From Patiria pectinifera (Eukaryota; Echinodermata; Asteroidea; Valvatida; Asterinidae): DNA of 64,000 nucleotides. The notes beneath the pieces are model-generated. The model was not told the DNA's origin, did not search any database, and worked only from the letters and a program-made list of their open reading frames with translations. The position numbers and the translations under genes are program-made. Positions 29,601 through 61,529 of the stretch are shown here, in pieces. Location of the stretch: contig CM057150.1 of NCBI GenBank assembly GCA_029964075.1, positions 1,240,001 to 1,304,000 on the forward strand, given 5' to 3'. How positions within the stretch are numbered: the stretch's first letter is position 1; every line of letters begins with the position of its first letter.

Positions 29601-30144
29601 TGACTGAAAAAGTCACGGGTGAACAAACATTAGTTTCCCCTTCCCCAAGCCCCACCCCTTCATCTCTCATTTTCTTGTAATTAAGTAATGCTGATTTATG
29701 TGATACAGTATTATAGTGGGGCTGTTGAGTGACAGAATTGTGCACTTTGTGACTAAAGCATGAAACTCTGCATGTTGGTTCTTCATGCCATGAAGAAAAT
29801 TGTCAGATGTGGAGGCATTTCATATTGACTTCTAGTGACCTTGGAGGTGTCAATGACCTTTACATACTATATTTATAACAATTTTTCTTGAAAACTCCCC
29901 TTTCCTGAGGCCAAAGTCTACGTCATATGTCTTCAGCAGAAGAATGAAAAGTACCGATGTTTTTGTCAATGAGAACAAAATATTAACCTGATTGTTTTCG
30001 TTATTTTTTTGTCAGCTGGAGCTGGGTGGGTTCTCTGCAGAATATAGTGCATTTTCCTGTCTTGCATTGACCGCACTGCAGTTAACAAAGGTCTTCCCCG
30101 CAAGTATAATTGTGATGATGACTTTTTTTCTCGCATTTTTAATA
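26632..30144 (+). other. 3' flank of copy A
   Basis: Collinear with B 55447-58785: AATAAA at 26650, shared short repeats (GTCATGGCTGCCAGGATATT near 28007; TGACCT-type repeats near 29840). An A-only stretch of about 330 bases, roughly 28130-28465, is absent from B near 57090. No convincing ORF; minus-strand ORFs here are not conserved in B. Confidence 0.65.
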
Positions 30145-30375
30145 TTGGGTTTTGCCCTTCACCGACGCAGTATTGATAAGCACTGTATGCTCAGTGCTGT
30201 CCGAGTGAATGTGACCTCTCCCCCCCCCCCCCCCCCCCGCCCCCAAATAAAAAAAAATCACAAGCTTGCTCGGATGGGACTCGATTGGTTGTCCGGTTCT
30301 AATCTGCAAAGCAGGGGGGTACCGCAAAGAATGAATGATGATGATGATGTTTGTTTGCGTCGGGGAGATGTTTTA
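30145..30375 (-). repeat. SINE-like repeat with degraded tRNA head
   Basis: Same family as 58785-59095: GGGTTTTGCCCTTCACCGAC, GATAAGCACTGTATGCTCAG, a C-run, then AAGCTTGCTCGG and a degraded tRNA-like end. Orientation is inferred from the better copy. Confidence 0.6.
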
Positions 30376-30417
30376 AGATTTGTTTTCTCGCCCCCCCCCC
30401 CCCGTGGCCACGCCACT

Positions 30418-30517
30418 GCCAAGGAGACAGGATAATGGAAGCTCATCACATGTGCTGCCAACATATCCTCGTGGATCTCTGGTTCAGTGGCATCTTTGGG
30501 GTCGATCGATGTCCAAT
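30418..30517 (+). pseudogene. Copy C: 3' part of an Ig exon
   Basis: Similar to 7637-7734 of A (GGAGACAGGATAATGGAA, GGGGTCGATCGATGTC), ending at a GTAAG donor. The similarity begins abruptly after a C-rich stretch, suggesting a rearrangement breakpoint. Confidence 0.8.
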
Positions 30518-30777
30518 GTAAGTTTTGCAAAACACTTCGAACTAAATGACCAATGATGAAATAGATCAACAAAGTAACAAACTTCCACGAGGTTTGATAT
30601 TGAACAGTCTCTTGTTGACGGTGACTGTTCTATGTTCCGACACCCCTATGATCAGACGACCCGCTAGGGTTACTCCCGGCTAGGGTGAGGGTGAGGGTTA
30701 GGGATAGGAACATGTGCAGTCGGAACATAGGGGTGTCGGAACATAGGTGTGTGTGTGTGTGTGGGTGTGTGTACACG

Positions 30778-30960
30778 TACATGGGTTTGTTTCTGCATTC
30801 AATAGGGGACGTTGAACAATAGAGGACAACAGGGTCCCCAATTCCCGAAAGGTCCCCAATCACCGATCGTGTACAAAACATATGGGAGGTCTTCCTAAAA
30901 AGACAAACAAAAGAGGGACAATAGGGGGTCCCCGATTCCAGGCAAATACACACTTGTGTT
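30778..30960 (+). repeat. Dispersed repeat with GGGGACGTTGAACAATAG core
   Basis: Second copy of the repeat described at 13850-14035. It lies between two exon remnants of copy C and is preceded by a GT microsatellite (about 30748-30772). Confidence 0.7.
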
Positions 30961-31096
30961 GGTGTATAACCGTTGTTGACAGCTGTGCTTTTAGTGCTGG
31001 ATGTAGCGTGTGTTTTTGTTTTTAACCAGAGGGGCGCATGGTATATACACCATGGCACATCACAACAGTAAACTCTGTTTTTTGTTTCACTCATAG

Positions 31097-31417
31097 AGGA
31101 AGTCAACATCACCAATAAATCAATGAATGAAGTGAAAGAAATGGCGATAATGCTGTCTTAACTTGCATTGCTGTAATCCTAATCCAGTCATGGAGTGGTA
31201 TGGTCCAAGCAACACGGATATAACCAGTGAAACGGAAGAAGAAAAGGTTCTTGTAACAAATGAGACATCTCGTGGAGATGGAGTTTTTAATTCGAAGTCA
31301 CCAGCAAGTTGACCATAACGGCAGTAGATTCCCGGGTTGATTATGGGGTGTACACCTGCATCAGTTCAAATGGTATCGGGAAAGAGGACTCAATGAACAT
31401 TGCCCTCACTGAAATAA
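31097..31417 (+). pseudogene. Copy C: Ig exon with frameshifts
   Basis: Matches the Ig exon at 10865-11194. Small deletions after ATGAATGAAGT put the frame into TAA before the first Ig cysteine; others occur in the NPQP region and after GGAGTTTTTAAT. Splice borders (ATAG, GTAAG) remain. Confidence 0.85.
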
Positions 31418-31634
31418 GTAAGAAAATTTGAAGAATAGAGATGTATAGAACAGATAACAAAATTGTTTTACTTTGTTTTAAAGTAAATTCGCAGAGATTC
31501 TTACCATTACTGACATTTTACTGACGCTCTCCTTTTGTTCGTTCCACGATGTTATTAAATTAATTTTTGGAAAACAATATGTCTTAATTGAACGACGTTT
31601 CATTACTACATGTTTGTGTGTGATTGTTTACAAG

Positions 31635-31754
31635 TGACCAGTGTACCTCCAACGACAACTGAGCCTGATGACAAGACAGTGGTCATTATCGGTATCATTG
31701 TCGGGATCGCGCTTGGAGTCTATGTTACAAGAAGATCGAGGAAAGCTAGCAGCA
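31635..31754 (+). pseudogene. Copy C: transmembrane exon, still open
   Basis: 120 bp, phase 1-1 between TTTACAAG and GTAAAG. Encodes TSVPPTTTEPDDK, a helix VVIIGIIVGIALGVYV and TRRSRKA. Shorter than A/B (135 bp). Confidence 0.7.
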
Positions 31755-31991
31755 GTAAAGCGTGATAGTAATAATACTTTGTTTCAGGACTTATTACTGC
31801 ATGTCAAAATGCAAGAAAAAAGTGAATAATTTGTGATAATATTCGGCAGATTTAAAAATAGTTTCCAACACCTCTCTTGTTCTTCTGCTAAAGCAAGCCA
31901 TTCACCGTTCTGGACCCGCCCTCTTGTTCTAATATCACTCTTGAAAATCGAATGACCTTTTACCGGTTTTTTTTTTCTGTATTGCTTTCAG

Positions 31992-32019
31992 ACGCTGCAT
32001 CAGCCACAGACATGAGAAT
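31992..32019 (+). pseudogene. Copy C: 28-bp juxtamembrane exon
   Basis: Between TTGCTTTCAG and GTAGGT; exactly the length of its counterparts in A and B and in phase with the exons around it. Confidence 0.65.
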
Positions 32020-32173
32020 GTAGGTCCATTACCTTTTTCTAAAAATCAGTGCTATTTATATTGTACATTAGAGATCAACTCTGAATAAGTAATATCTTGA
32101 TTCATATTTATTATGTTTGATGACGTTCTTTGCAATACAAGTAAGCATATTCTGCTGTCCCTTATATTTATAG

Positions 32174-32232
32174 GCGCCCTCAATCCACACATCCGCCACC
32201 AGGAACACAGTTAGCTTCACAGGCACTAAACG
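32174..32232 (+). pseudogene. Copy C: 59-bp juxtamembrane exon
   Basis: Between TTTATAG and GTAGGC, phase 2 in and 1 out, open. Counterpart of the 68-bp exon in A/B but without the SxYQ(D/E)I tyrosine motif. Confidence 0.55.
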
Positions 32233-32673
32233 GTAGGCCAGCACATTTTTTTTCTTTTTCTATTACTTTATTAATCCTGAGTGAACCCAAACAACAAAAT
32301 GCTGATTTTCAATTACACCTCACCAAGCAAGGTCATGTTATGATGGCAGGGATGTTCCTCGTGGACGAGGAAGGCAGTCCCATTGTGTTCCCAGCTTAAA
32401 TATGTGAGACTGCAAAGACACATGGCATAGTCTATACACATGCCAAGATTTGGATTCTCATTAAACTCACTGTACCGATCGAGCAGAACCTTGACTTTGC
32501 ATTACACCAAGAGTGCACATCCTAAGACGAGGAGTTGAGTTCTAAACGATATACAACGCCGGTGTTAGTCACGGATGACCTTACTCTCGCTTATGATACT
32601 TTGGTAAATAAAATGTAATTAGACGTCCACCAATTGTTTCGATTGCTCGAGTATTCTGCTATTTGTATTGCAG

Positions 32674-32850
32674 AATTGGACTTCATAAGTCAGCCAGCCA
32701 ATTAGAAACCAGGGACAGTGGCTTATGTAAATGTCCCAACGGCGCACAAGGCTTTCCCACGTGATCAACTAAAGATTATCAAAGAGCTCGGAAAAATTGA
32801 GATCGGAGCCGGAGGTCATGCAAAAAAGAAAATCTTCGGGGTCTGACTTC
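32674..32850 (+). pseudogene. Copy C: broken first kinase exon
   Basis: Similar to 21863-22072: TAG interrupts SQPAN-stop-KPGTVAYVNV. KAFPRDQLKIIKELG is kept, but the glycine loop and VAVK region are replaced by unrelated or scrambled sequence. Confidence 0.88.
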
Positions 32851-32959
32851 ATGACACGTTGTAGAATAATTATTAAAATACACTCCTTTTGCTAGACTTT
32901 GGTCATGAAAATGGCATTTGGAAGATTAAACATGATAAATAACGGCAATCAGAGTACAC

Positions 32960-33580
32960 CAAGTTCTTTGACCTCTCAAAGGTCATCAGAGGTCAAATAT
33001 GAAATGTCTACATGTCTAAAAATTCATATCATGGCAAGAATACCCAAAAGTTAGATATAGGTAATGAAAAAGTGGTGTTCTGAATAGTCAATCCTCTTAA
33101 TATCTACAAATAGGATACGCAAAGTTCATTGACCCCTTGAAGGTCATCAGAGGTCAGGTATGAGATTCCCTACATATGAATTTCTTTTCATAGCATGAGC
33201 CACTTAACATTGTGACTTTGGGCTTGAAAAAATTGGGATTTAAAGGGTATATCGTATAAATAACTATAAATAGAGTAAGTGCAGTTAAAAGAAAGGTCAT
33301 TGACCTCTGGAAGATCATCAAGGGTCAATCGTGAACGTTTTTCGCATTTGGTCGTTATTTACATGGTACGAATCTATACATAGATTTAGATCGTGGGAAA
33401 GTGATTTTTTCAAGAACAATGGGTATAAATAGAGTATTCAAAGGTCATTGACCCCTCAAAGGTCACCAGAGATCAGATGTGAAATGCTTCCATATCTGAA
33501 AAATGTTGTCATGGCATGAAGAACCATGGAAGAACCAACATGCGAAGTTTCATGCTTTTATCACAAAATGCACAATTCTG
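32960..33580 (+). repeat. Tandem repeats rich in AGGTCA half-sites
   Basis: Four diverged units, spaced about 145-170 bases, each with a TTGACC...AAGGTCATCAGAGGTCA-type core at about 32968, 33129, 33300 and 33441. The last unit continues into a reverse copy of the repeat seen at about 29740-29860 and 58345-58480. Confidence 0.7.
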
Positions 33581-33660
33581 TCCCTATGCCGCAGCACTAT
33601 TGCCTTTTGTTCTGTTTGCCAAGTTGCCAAGGATGTTGCTGATGGGATGGCTCCTGTGAT

Positions 33661-34209
33661 AGTTCGCTCGTACCCCCCGCCCTGCAAACAGGACGCTGGG
33701 ATACTCTGATGAATTCACCCTCTGATTGGTTGGATTTTGCGTGGACAGTGACCTGCGCGTCATCAAGGTCATGACTCTACAAGGTTTGAAATGGCCGTTA
33801 AGTCAAATTCATTACTCTTTTATTCCAGTTTAGAGATGTTTTGTTTTTTCGTTGAAAAGCGTAAAAATGTAGGAAATTCTGTAAAACTTATCTGTGTTAT
33901 AAATTTACAATTCCCGTCACTCGCTCAGGCTCCGTTTCGAATCACGAACGGTCGGATTGCATTATGCGCCGTTCAAAATTGTGTCCACATGGTCCGCAAT
34001 GAAAAACAGAATCACATCCGGTATGGAATGTGCGTAATTCTATGGCGAGTTTTCGGATAGCATTTGCGCACATTGTCTAACTGCGGTCTTGAAAAGCTGC
34101 AGCCAGATACTTTATGACATAGGTCATTGGCCACTTCCTTCACAAGATTCCGTGAAGCTCATCAGAGTATCCCAGCGTCCTGTTTGCAGGGCGGGGGTAC
34201 GAACGAACT
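33661..34209. mobile_element. 549-bp element with about 51-bp terminal inverted repeats
   Basis: AGTTCGCTCGTACCCC through GATACTCTGATGA at 33661-33711 is repeated inverted at 34159-34209 with very few differences. No transposase. Non-autonomous DNA transposon; class not recognised. Confidence 0.8.
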
Positions 34210-34997
34210 GTGATAGCGGTTCGTGTGTGATAGCGGTTCGTCAGGAGATAGCGCCCTCTATATCAGCGATAGCGCGTGATAATGGTTTTGGGTTGATTGT
34301 GCGCACGTTGAATAAAAAACACAAGGAGAGTCTCGGACCAGAGACTAATCTTTAGGTTGTTTTTAGTATCCCATTTACACAAATCATTTGGATTTTTTTT
34401 TTTTGAGTATCCAAATTGCCGAGTAATTTCTGGATCTTTTATAACTAGTCGTCATACTCATCATTCAAAGTACTTCCAAAGGTCGAAATCTCCTTGCTTC
34501 CACGGTGATAGATTTAACGTTCGATATACCGTGAGGCATACCACGGTGATAGATTTAACGTTCGATATACCGTGAGGCATACCTAGGTTAGTAAACTCCA
34601 GGTTTACCAGGATCTTAACGACATACAAGTTATCGATCATTAATAGCACTGCCTCAAAAATGCAGGTTAAAAGCTAATGTATCCCCGATCTATAAAGGTA
34701 AAGATCATTTGCAGGTTTTCAAAACGTAACTGACAAAATTATTGTTAAAAACGGTACTTGGTTTAAAATATTCTTTCTGGCATTTCTGTACGTTGCGCAT
34801 ACCCGATTACCCAATAAACACAGTTTATATAATTGTTTGACACTTGTTCCGTCTATGATTTGTTTTGTCAATGGAAATTTCCGGGTTCAAATTCAGTGAA
34901 TGCATTCAATATGCTTAGTGCACAATAGCTTTAGGTTGTCACCAATCCAGTGTCGTTCGTTCATGCAGTCCAAGTGCGGCTTTGGCCTAGGGTGATT
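34210..34997 (+). promoter_or_regulatory. Upstream region of copy B
   Basis: Holds a 41-bp tandem duplication (34500-34581) and, at 34824-34832, a TATA-like TTTATATAA about 170 bases before the start codon. Promoter assignment is inferred only from position. Confidence 0.35.
34500..34581 (+). repeat. 41-bp unit repeated twice in tandem
   Basis: Unit CCACGGTGATAGATTTAACG, then TTCGATATACCGTGAGGCAT and A, twice without change. Within each unit CACGGT and ACCGTG form an inverted pair. It lies about 420-500 bases upstream of the copy B start codon. Confidence 0.85.
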
Positions 34998-55446
<20,449 letters not shown>

Positions 55447-58400
55447 TGGTCTAACCCAATTTTGTTTAAGTATAAAAACGCACGTCGATAATTTTGAATT
55501 GTCTTTGTATGAATATATATCACGACAAAGCAGCCTGTGCTTCCTGGCATGCGGCTCCCCAAATCATAGTGGCTACACGCCCAAAGCATAACATATTGAT
55601 CGACGTCAGTGTTGAACCAAAATGCCATCCTGCTGCCCGGCAGGAAAAAACAGCTTATTAAAAAACTTTTCAAATTGTGGTGAAAAAAATCGAAAGGGCA
55701 CAAGTTATTGTTTAACCAAAATGCCATCCTGCTGCCCGGCAGGAAAAAAACAGCTTATTTCCATCAAGTGACATATTGGCTGGCACCTTATTTAGCACAG
55801 TTCTGTGCTCAACAACGCAATGTCAAACCATTTACCTAGACGTTTAATTTCGGAGTATCTTAATCAAAATATAAGCAAATTCCTGAGACTTAAAATGTAT
55901 GATGCAGTTAAAGTTTGTAGAGTATGAAGTGAAATTTCGTTACGTACGTATTATACCCAGATGTCTTTAAAATTGCTTGCAATAGGATTTTATTATTTGT
56001 ATTTGCACGACTAATCTTGTATTCAGATTTTTGTTCTAATCTTATTATTCGTACAAATAAATTAATAAGAGAGCAATCTTATAACGTAATTTGTTAACAG
56101 CGTTTTGTAGACTAATACTACATTTAAAAAAAAAGTACTTGCATATATTATCACTGGCAAGGTACTTGAAGGGTCCTAGTTCTTATAAAAAGCAGATCGT
56201 GGTAATTTAAACTGTTCGGGGAGGGAGGATCCCCTAACTCCCCCCCCCTCCCAAAAAAAGGGAGAAGGGGCGCATGCTTTCACTCTAAAGTCTACAACAA
56301 TGTCAACATTCCGTTGTGTTTATAAAGCTATAAACCTAAAGTATGCAGCAATAAAACGTACCTCACGATACGTCAGACGATCAGACGATTTCTGTAGTAA
56401 AGAGGGGCTTGAAACCGTTCGGAAATGTGTCTTTGATGAGCTTGACGACCAGTTTAAGATCCAATCACTGTCAAGCTCGGCCAGACGAGATACAAAGGTT
56501 TAAATACACAGGGAAAACAACATCAATGACAATGAACGAGAATACCTTCGCATTGACTTGCTAATGAAATTCATTATCGCATAACATCGCACTCGTGCAC
56601 ACTTGAGTTATCGAGCAACCTTATCACGAAAGGCGAATTAAGGATCTCTAGTGTAGTTTAAGCAGACGATGGTACTTATGTCGTTTCTCATTCGATGTAT
56701 ATACTAACGTCACTTCATGATTAAAATATTCACAAATTATTATAAAGGCATTTTAAAAAGGTTTAAAAGTTTAGTGGTAATGTCAATAGACTGAGTAAAC
56801 GTCAGTTGAGAAAAAAGTTTATTGAGTGGATATTGAAAACTTAAATGTATTTAAATTCAAATTAAGCAGCAAATTAATATTACACAAACGCTCTTCGTTT
56901 GGATGGAAAATAAGAAAAACTCTAGCCGTCATGGCTGCCAGGATATTTAATGAGGGGGAATGGGCAATGTTAACCGTCATGGCTTGGAGGATAGTTTTTT
57001 TAGAGGGTAAATGGAGGAACACTGACCATCATAGCTATAAGGATAATTATCATAGAGGAAGAATTGGGAACAGTAACGTAATATAATCATATTGGTTGCC
57101 TGAAAACGATTGTTAATAAAGATATTGTATACTACAGTTGTTGAAACAAGTAATCTGTGTCATTTTCTTTATTGTTAAACAGTCAGAACGCACTGTAAAT
57201 TGCTCCTTTTTTGGTGGACTAAAGAGGTTCCAGGGTCATTGCACTTAAATGGTGTGATATACTCTGAACGAATTGAGCAATTTCAGTATTTGTTTTCATG
57301 TAAAAGTAGTTTATGAAATTTGCTTTCCAGTCATTATTAGTTTTGGTGCTGCATATTTTTTTTTTTAAATATGAATTATATTAGTGGGGGATTGGGTTCC
57401 GCCTTTTTGACTCGCCCTGCATAAGTCACACACGATCGAAGGCCTACATAGTCCACCATCGTAAGTTATTTAATTCACAATTGTGAGTCAGTCAGTCAGT
57501 CTGTCAATCAGTAAGATAGGTACACAAACGATTTAGGCTGGTCCTCCGGAACCAGAAAAACAATCAGCATATAGAAGTACTTTATAGTTAAATTGACCCT
57601 GACATTCAGGATCTCTGTCGTTTAAAAAATAAGAACGTTGTTGGTACTGATTGTGCATGTGACAGCTTCTTGCTGTAAATTATCAAACTCTGATCTGTCT
57701 CTCCAAATATACCCCTTTCTGTGAAATGAGCCTTCAGAGTTTATTGCATTCACGGGAAATCATCTGGAACAGTATTTTTTAAGAAATCGGACATTCCGTT
57801 TCAGCAGTTGGTGACGTACGAGTCGCACCATTTGGGCATTGGGTCGAACCTACGGTCAAAAAAAATCTTTGTGGGACGAAAGTACTCTCGAAGCAGGTAA
57901 CCAAAATAGACAAGGTGCAAAACACATCCCCCCTATATTGTATTTATAGACCCTTCAAGGCAGCTTGAATTTTAAACTTTAAAAATTTTACCCTATTTTC
58001 ACCCTACAAAATTAACTTACCAGGGTTCTGAAAATAATTTATTTTGGGTACAAGTAGGACCAACCATAGAGCTAGGACCCAACATTGGTCTTTTCATATC
58101 TGGTGAGATAACGTTGCAATATTGTATACTTTTGGCGCAGGGGTGTTTCAAAAATAGTCTCAGCGTTTCTCCTTTATTTTGAGTCAAATTCACAAACAAC
58201 GATATGACTCTAAAACAAACAAAAAGGTTAAGCTGTATCCCCCCTTCCGAAGCCCCGCCCCTTCTTTTATTTTTGAAATTGGTATTTTCTTGTAAAGTAA
58301 TGCTTCTTTGTGTGATACAATATTATAGTGGGGCTGGTTAAGTGACAGAATTGTGCACTTTATGACTAAAGCATGAAACTCTGCATATTGGATATTCATG

Positions 58401-58784
58401 CCATGAAGAACATTTTCAGATGTGGAGGCATTTCATATTTTACTTCTGGTGACCTTTGAGAGGTCAATGACCTTTACATACTAAATTTATAACAATTATT
58501 GTATTGTTCTTGAAAACTCCACTTTCATTATGACCGAAATCTACGTCATATGTCTTCCATGTCTTCAAATTGAGAATGATACGTACCAATGATTTTGTCA
58601 ATGAGAACAAACTATTAAACATGATTGTTTCGTTATTTTTTGTCAGGTGGAGCTGGTGGGTTCTCTGCAGCATATAGTGCATTTTCCTGTCTTGCATTGA
58701 CTGTACTGCAGTTAACAAACGTCTTACCCGCAAGCATATGATGATGGTATTTTTCGCATCGGGAAGATGTACATATTTAATATT
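55447..58784 (+). other. 3' flank of copy B
   Basis: Collinear with A 26632-30144. A local direct duplication (AAAATGCCATCCTGCTGCCC at about 55618 and 55719), AATAAA at 56056, and the TGACCT-type repeat near 58450. No convincing coding region. Confidence 0.65.
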
Positions 58785-59095
58785 GGGTTTTGCCCTTCAC
58801 CGACGCGGTATTGATAAGCACTGTATGCTCAGTGCTCTCCGAGTGAATGCGACCCCCACCCCCCAAAAACCAACAACAACAACAGCAACAACAGCAACAA
58901 CAGCAACAACAGCAACAACAGCAACAACAGCAACACTACCACCAACACCACAACAACAAGAAGAAGCTTGCTCTGGTGGGACTCGAACCCACGACGTCCT
59001 AACCACTCGACCACCGAGCTTGTCCAGTTCTAATCTGCAAAGCAAGGGGTAACGCAAAGAATGTATACTAATGATATTTGTTTGCGTCGGGGAGA
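58785..59095 (-). repeat. SINE with tRNA-like head and AACAACAGC microsatellite
   Basis: Minus strand: GCTCGGTGGTCGAGTGGTTA (A-box region) and GTGGGTTCGAGTCCCACC (B box) at about 58967-59035. A microsatellite of CAACAACAG units lies at 58868-58945. Same family as 30145-30375. Confidence 0.78.
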
Positions 59096-59124
59096 TTTTG
59101 TAATATTACACTATTCTATTTTTT

Positions 59125-59350
59125 GGGAATTTGCCCCTCACCGCCGTAGTATTAATAAGCACTGCATGCTCAGCGCTTACCGAGAGCATGCGAAAAAAAA
59201 ACCCCGCAAGCTTGCTCGGGTGGGATTGGAACCCATGACCTCCTGCTTTCTAGTGCAGACGTCTTATTAACCACTCGGCCAGCGACATTGTCGAGATCCA
59301 AAAAAACTGGCAAAACTCCCTCTGTACGACACAGACAATTAACAAAAATT
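59125..59350 (-). repeat. Second SINE of the same family with Ser/Leu-type tRNA head
   Basis: Minus strand: GTCGCTGGCCGAGTGGTTAA, then ATGGGTTCCAATCCCACCC. The body shares GATAAGCACTG-type and TTTGCCCCTCACCG sequence with its neighbour. Confidence 0.75.
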
Positions 59351-59398
59351 GTGCTCAATTATTTTGCCTTTCACCATCTCAATTCAAATGTATTGTTA

Positions 59399-59399
<1 letters not shown>

Positions 59400-59430
<31 letters not shown>
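59400..59430. repeat. ATC trinucleotide microsatellite
   Basis: Ten or so uninterrupted ATC units. Confidence 0.9.
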
Positions 59431-61124
59431 GACGGGGTCGCCTGGGTTGTGACGACATCACGAGCCAGTCCCTGAGTCCTCTTCCTCCAGCTGTCTCGAT
59501 CTACCATGCAGGTGCGCAGCTCCTCTGCAGATGTGAGATCAGTGTCCCTTATTATTATTATTACTTCATAATAATAATGAACTTCATAATAATAATGAAC
59601 TATAATCCCTAAACGTGCACGGTGGGTGGAGCTTACTGGATTAGTCTGCTCAGAAGAATGTTACCCTGTTATATCTTAAACTACTCTTTCAGAACTCTTC
59701 AACATTATGCTTGTTTCGTTTTGATTCTTCTATAAGGGATTTCATGTTCTTGTTTGCGCGCACGTCTAGAATATGTTCATGCTAACATGGTAGAGAACTT
59801 GAAACGACCGAACAATCCTTATATGGTTCTAGCCATAACTAGAACCATATAAGCAAAACTTTAACCATTAAGCAATCAAATTATAAAAGTCATCTGAGTA
59901 TTGACCTCTGTTAACAATAATGCAAAGTCGAGTACCATTAGTCTGAACTTAACTTGTTACTCTCTTTGTCTTTGAGGGTAGGCATTATGTTAAAAGCCAA
60001 TAAGACAGTTAACTGCCAGGTTTGTTTTACAATGTGTACCGAATTGTATAAGGCGGTTTAAGAAATTCCAAAAATATACGCCAATGATCTTTTCGCATGT
60101 ATTTACATTTAAATATAAGGACTAAATGTGTCCTTTTTTTTTTAATATCCCTTTAGGATAATTAAGAAAATAAAAAATATAAAGGAAATGTAATACTTGT
60201 TACGCTTATTAGTCCGTTTAAATAAAATTGTAGGAGAAGTACCAACATTACTAAAAAATAATTGCCATATACAATTGTTTGCCTACTTTTTGAAAATACT
60301 TAATGGTCTGATAAATTTGCTAATTCTAATTCTAAATCCATTGGTCCTTTTGCCATATACAAGCCTTGACTTCTGGCAGCAACTTATCATGAATTGTGTA
60401 CACTCGCTGACTACATTAATTAACCAGTTAAAATAGGTTAAAAAAAAACAATGGGTCAAAATTAAAAGTAATAAAAAAATACAATCATTTTATTTAAATA
60501 ACATCAACCCTACAGCATCCAAATTCGAGACATGTGAGTATGAAAATGATCTTATTCTTTCAATAGGACCTTCAAGTCTGCATACTAATGTCTGCTGAGC
60601 GTCAATTATATATTTGCTGACATACGTTTATGTTACATTTTCCATTTGATACATAGTATTTTTTTAAAAGAACCTTCAAGTTAAAATATTCGTCTAATCT
60701 AAAACATGTTTTGATTTTATTGTTTGTGTTTTTTTATCCGCATACAAATATTAAGGTCCCTCGTAAATAATTTGTTTTTTCATCCTTTTGTTTTCATATC
60801 TTTTGTATCAAAACTACTGTTTTAATGTTAATTACATAGAAATGTAAATTTACAAGAAATGTAAATTTAAGAAATGCAAATGTAAGTTTTCACTGTGTCC
60901 CTACATTTTGTTTTAAAGAATGGTCCTCCCAAATGCCCAGAAAGTTCTTCATACAGCGCTTTCATATTTTACAGTGTAAGCTCATCAGCCAAAATGTTAT
61001 TCGTTGTAAAGAACTACTTAGTACTGCTCCATTGGTTTGCTCAGTACGTTAAATTTCCTTCTCAGCGTTACATGCTGCGGCTCAATCGATTGCCATGCAG
61101 AAATTCACATCACCCATACACTAA
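59431..61124. other. AT-rich intergenic stretch
   Basis: ATT/AATAATAATG simple repeats at 59553-59600 and a short inverted repeat GTTCTAGCCATAACTAGAAC near 59826. Otherwise no gene, repeat or motif recognised. Confidence 0.6.
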
Positions 61125-61203
61125 TTACACCTTGTCGCCCGCATCATCTTTCAGCACGACTTCATAGATGCTCTTCCTCGATATCCTCGATTGATATGTA
61201 CTC
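61125..61203 (-). pseudogene. Copy D: last exon, tail frameshifted
   Basis: Begins EYISIEDIEE after GGCAG. As it stands the frame reads EEHL and stops (61162-61164). Skipping one base would give a SIYEVV-containing tail ending at 61125-61127. Either a decayed or an alternative C-terminus. Confidence 0.75.
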
Positions 61204-61429
61204 CTGCCAACAAATACAAACCAAATTATCCTCTATATATGATTTGTTAGGAATTAAAGAAGTAATGAAACATTCTCTCCCAACGTTGCAACAGTTATAA
61301 ATCAGGCCACTGGACCTGTGTGTGTTCAGCAAAGGGCAGAAAAAAAGTAAGATTCAAAACATTGGTTTTGTTTACTCAAACATTTCAAGACCGTAATGAA
61401 CTGCATCACAATATTCATGACGTAGTCAC

Positions 61430-61529
61430 CTTTCTTTTGTTGATGAGTTTGTCCAGCTCCTTGCTGATCATCTTAAATGTCGGTCGACTCTCTGGGTCCT
61501 CATCCCAACATCTCAACATCATCACATAC
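61430..61529 (-). CDS. Copy D: 100-bp kinase exon (helix H-I)
   Basis: Minus strand, after TGTCAG and before GTGAC. Encodes YVMMLRCWDEDPESRPTFKM and ISKELDKLINKRK. Open and in the same phase as A/B. Confidence 0.85.

Larger units (their letters stand above)
30418..33652 (+). pseudogene. Copy C: decayed small RTK pseudogene
   Basis: Pieces in the order of A/B: end of an Ig exon (30418-30517, with GTAAG donor), an Ig exon with deletions (31097-31417), a transmembrane exon (31635-31754), a 28-bp exon (31992-32019), a 59-bp exon (32174-32232), a kinase exon with stop and lost glycine loop (32674 to about 32850), and a kinase fragment (about 33610-33652). FN3, microexon, cysteine module and remaining kinase exons were not found. 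Confidence 0.85.

Noticed and set aside
58967..59035. Possible functional tRNA gene, minus strand
   Set aside because: A and B boxes are present, but no full cloverleaf was recognised and it is embedded in a repeat family also found at 30145 and 59125, so a SINE head is more likely.
58829..59057. Minus-strand frames with long Val/Leu runs
   Set aside because: Produced by the CAACAACAG microsatellite inside a SINE, not a protein.
59206..59290. Possible tRNA-Ser/Leu gene, minus strand
   Set aside because: The acceptor stem does not close convincingly, the B box has a substitution, and the flanks match the neighbouring SINE family.
59400..59430. CRISPR-like or regulatory array
   Set aside because: A simple ATC microsatellite; there is no spacer structure, and this is eukaryotic DNA.
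61126..61210. Possible small separate gene on the minus strand
   Set aside because: It matches the last exon of the receptor kinases and is explained by copy D.
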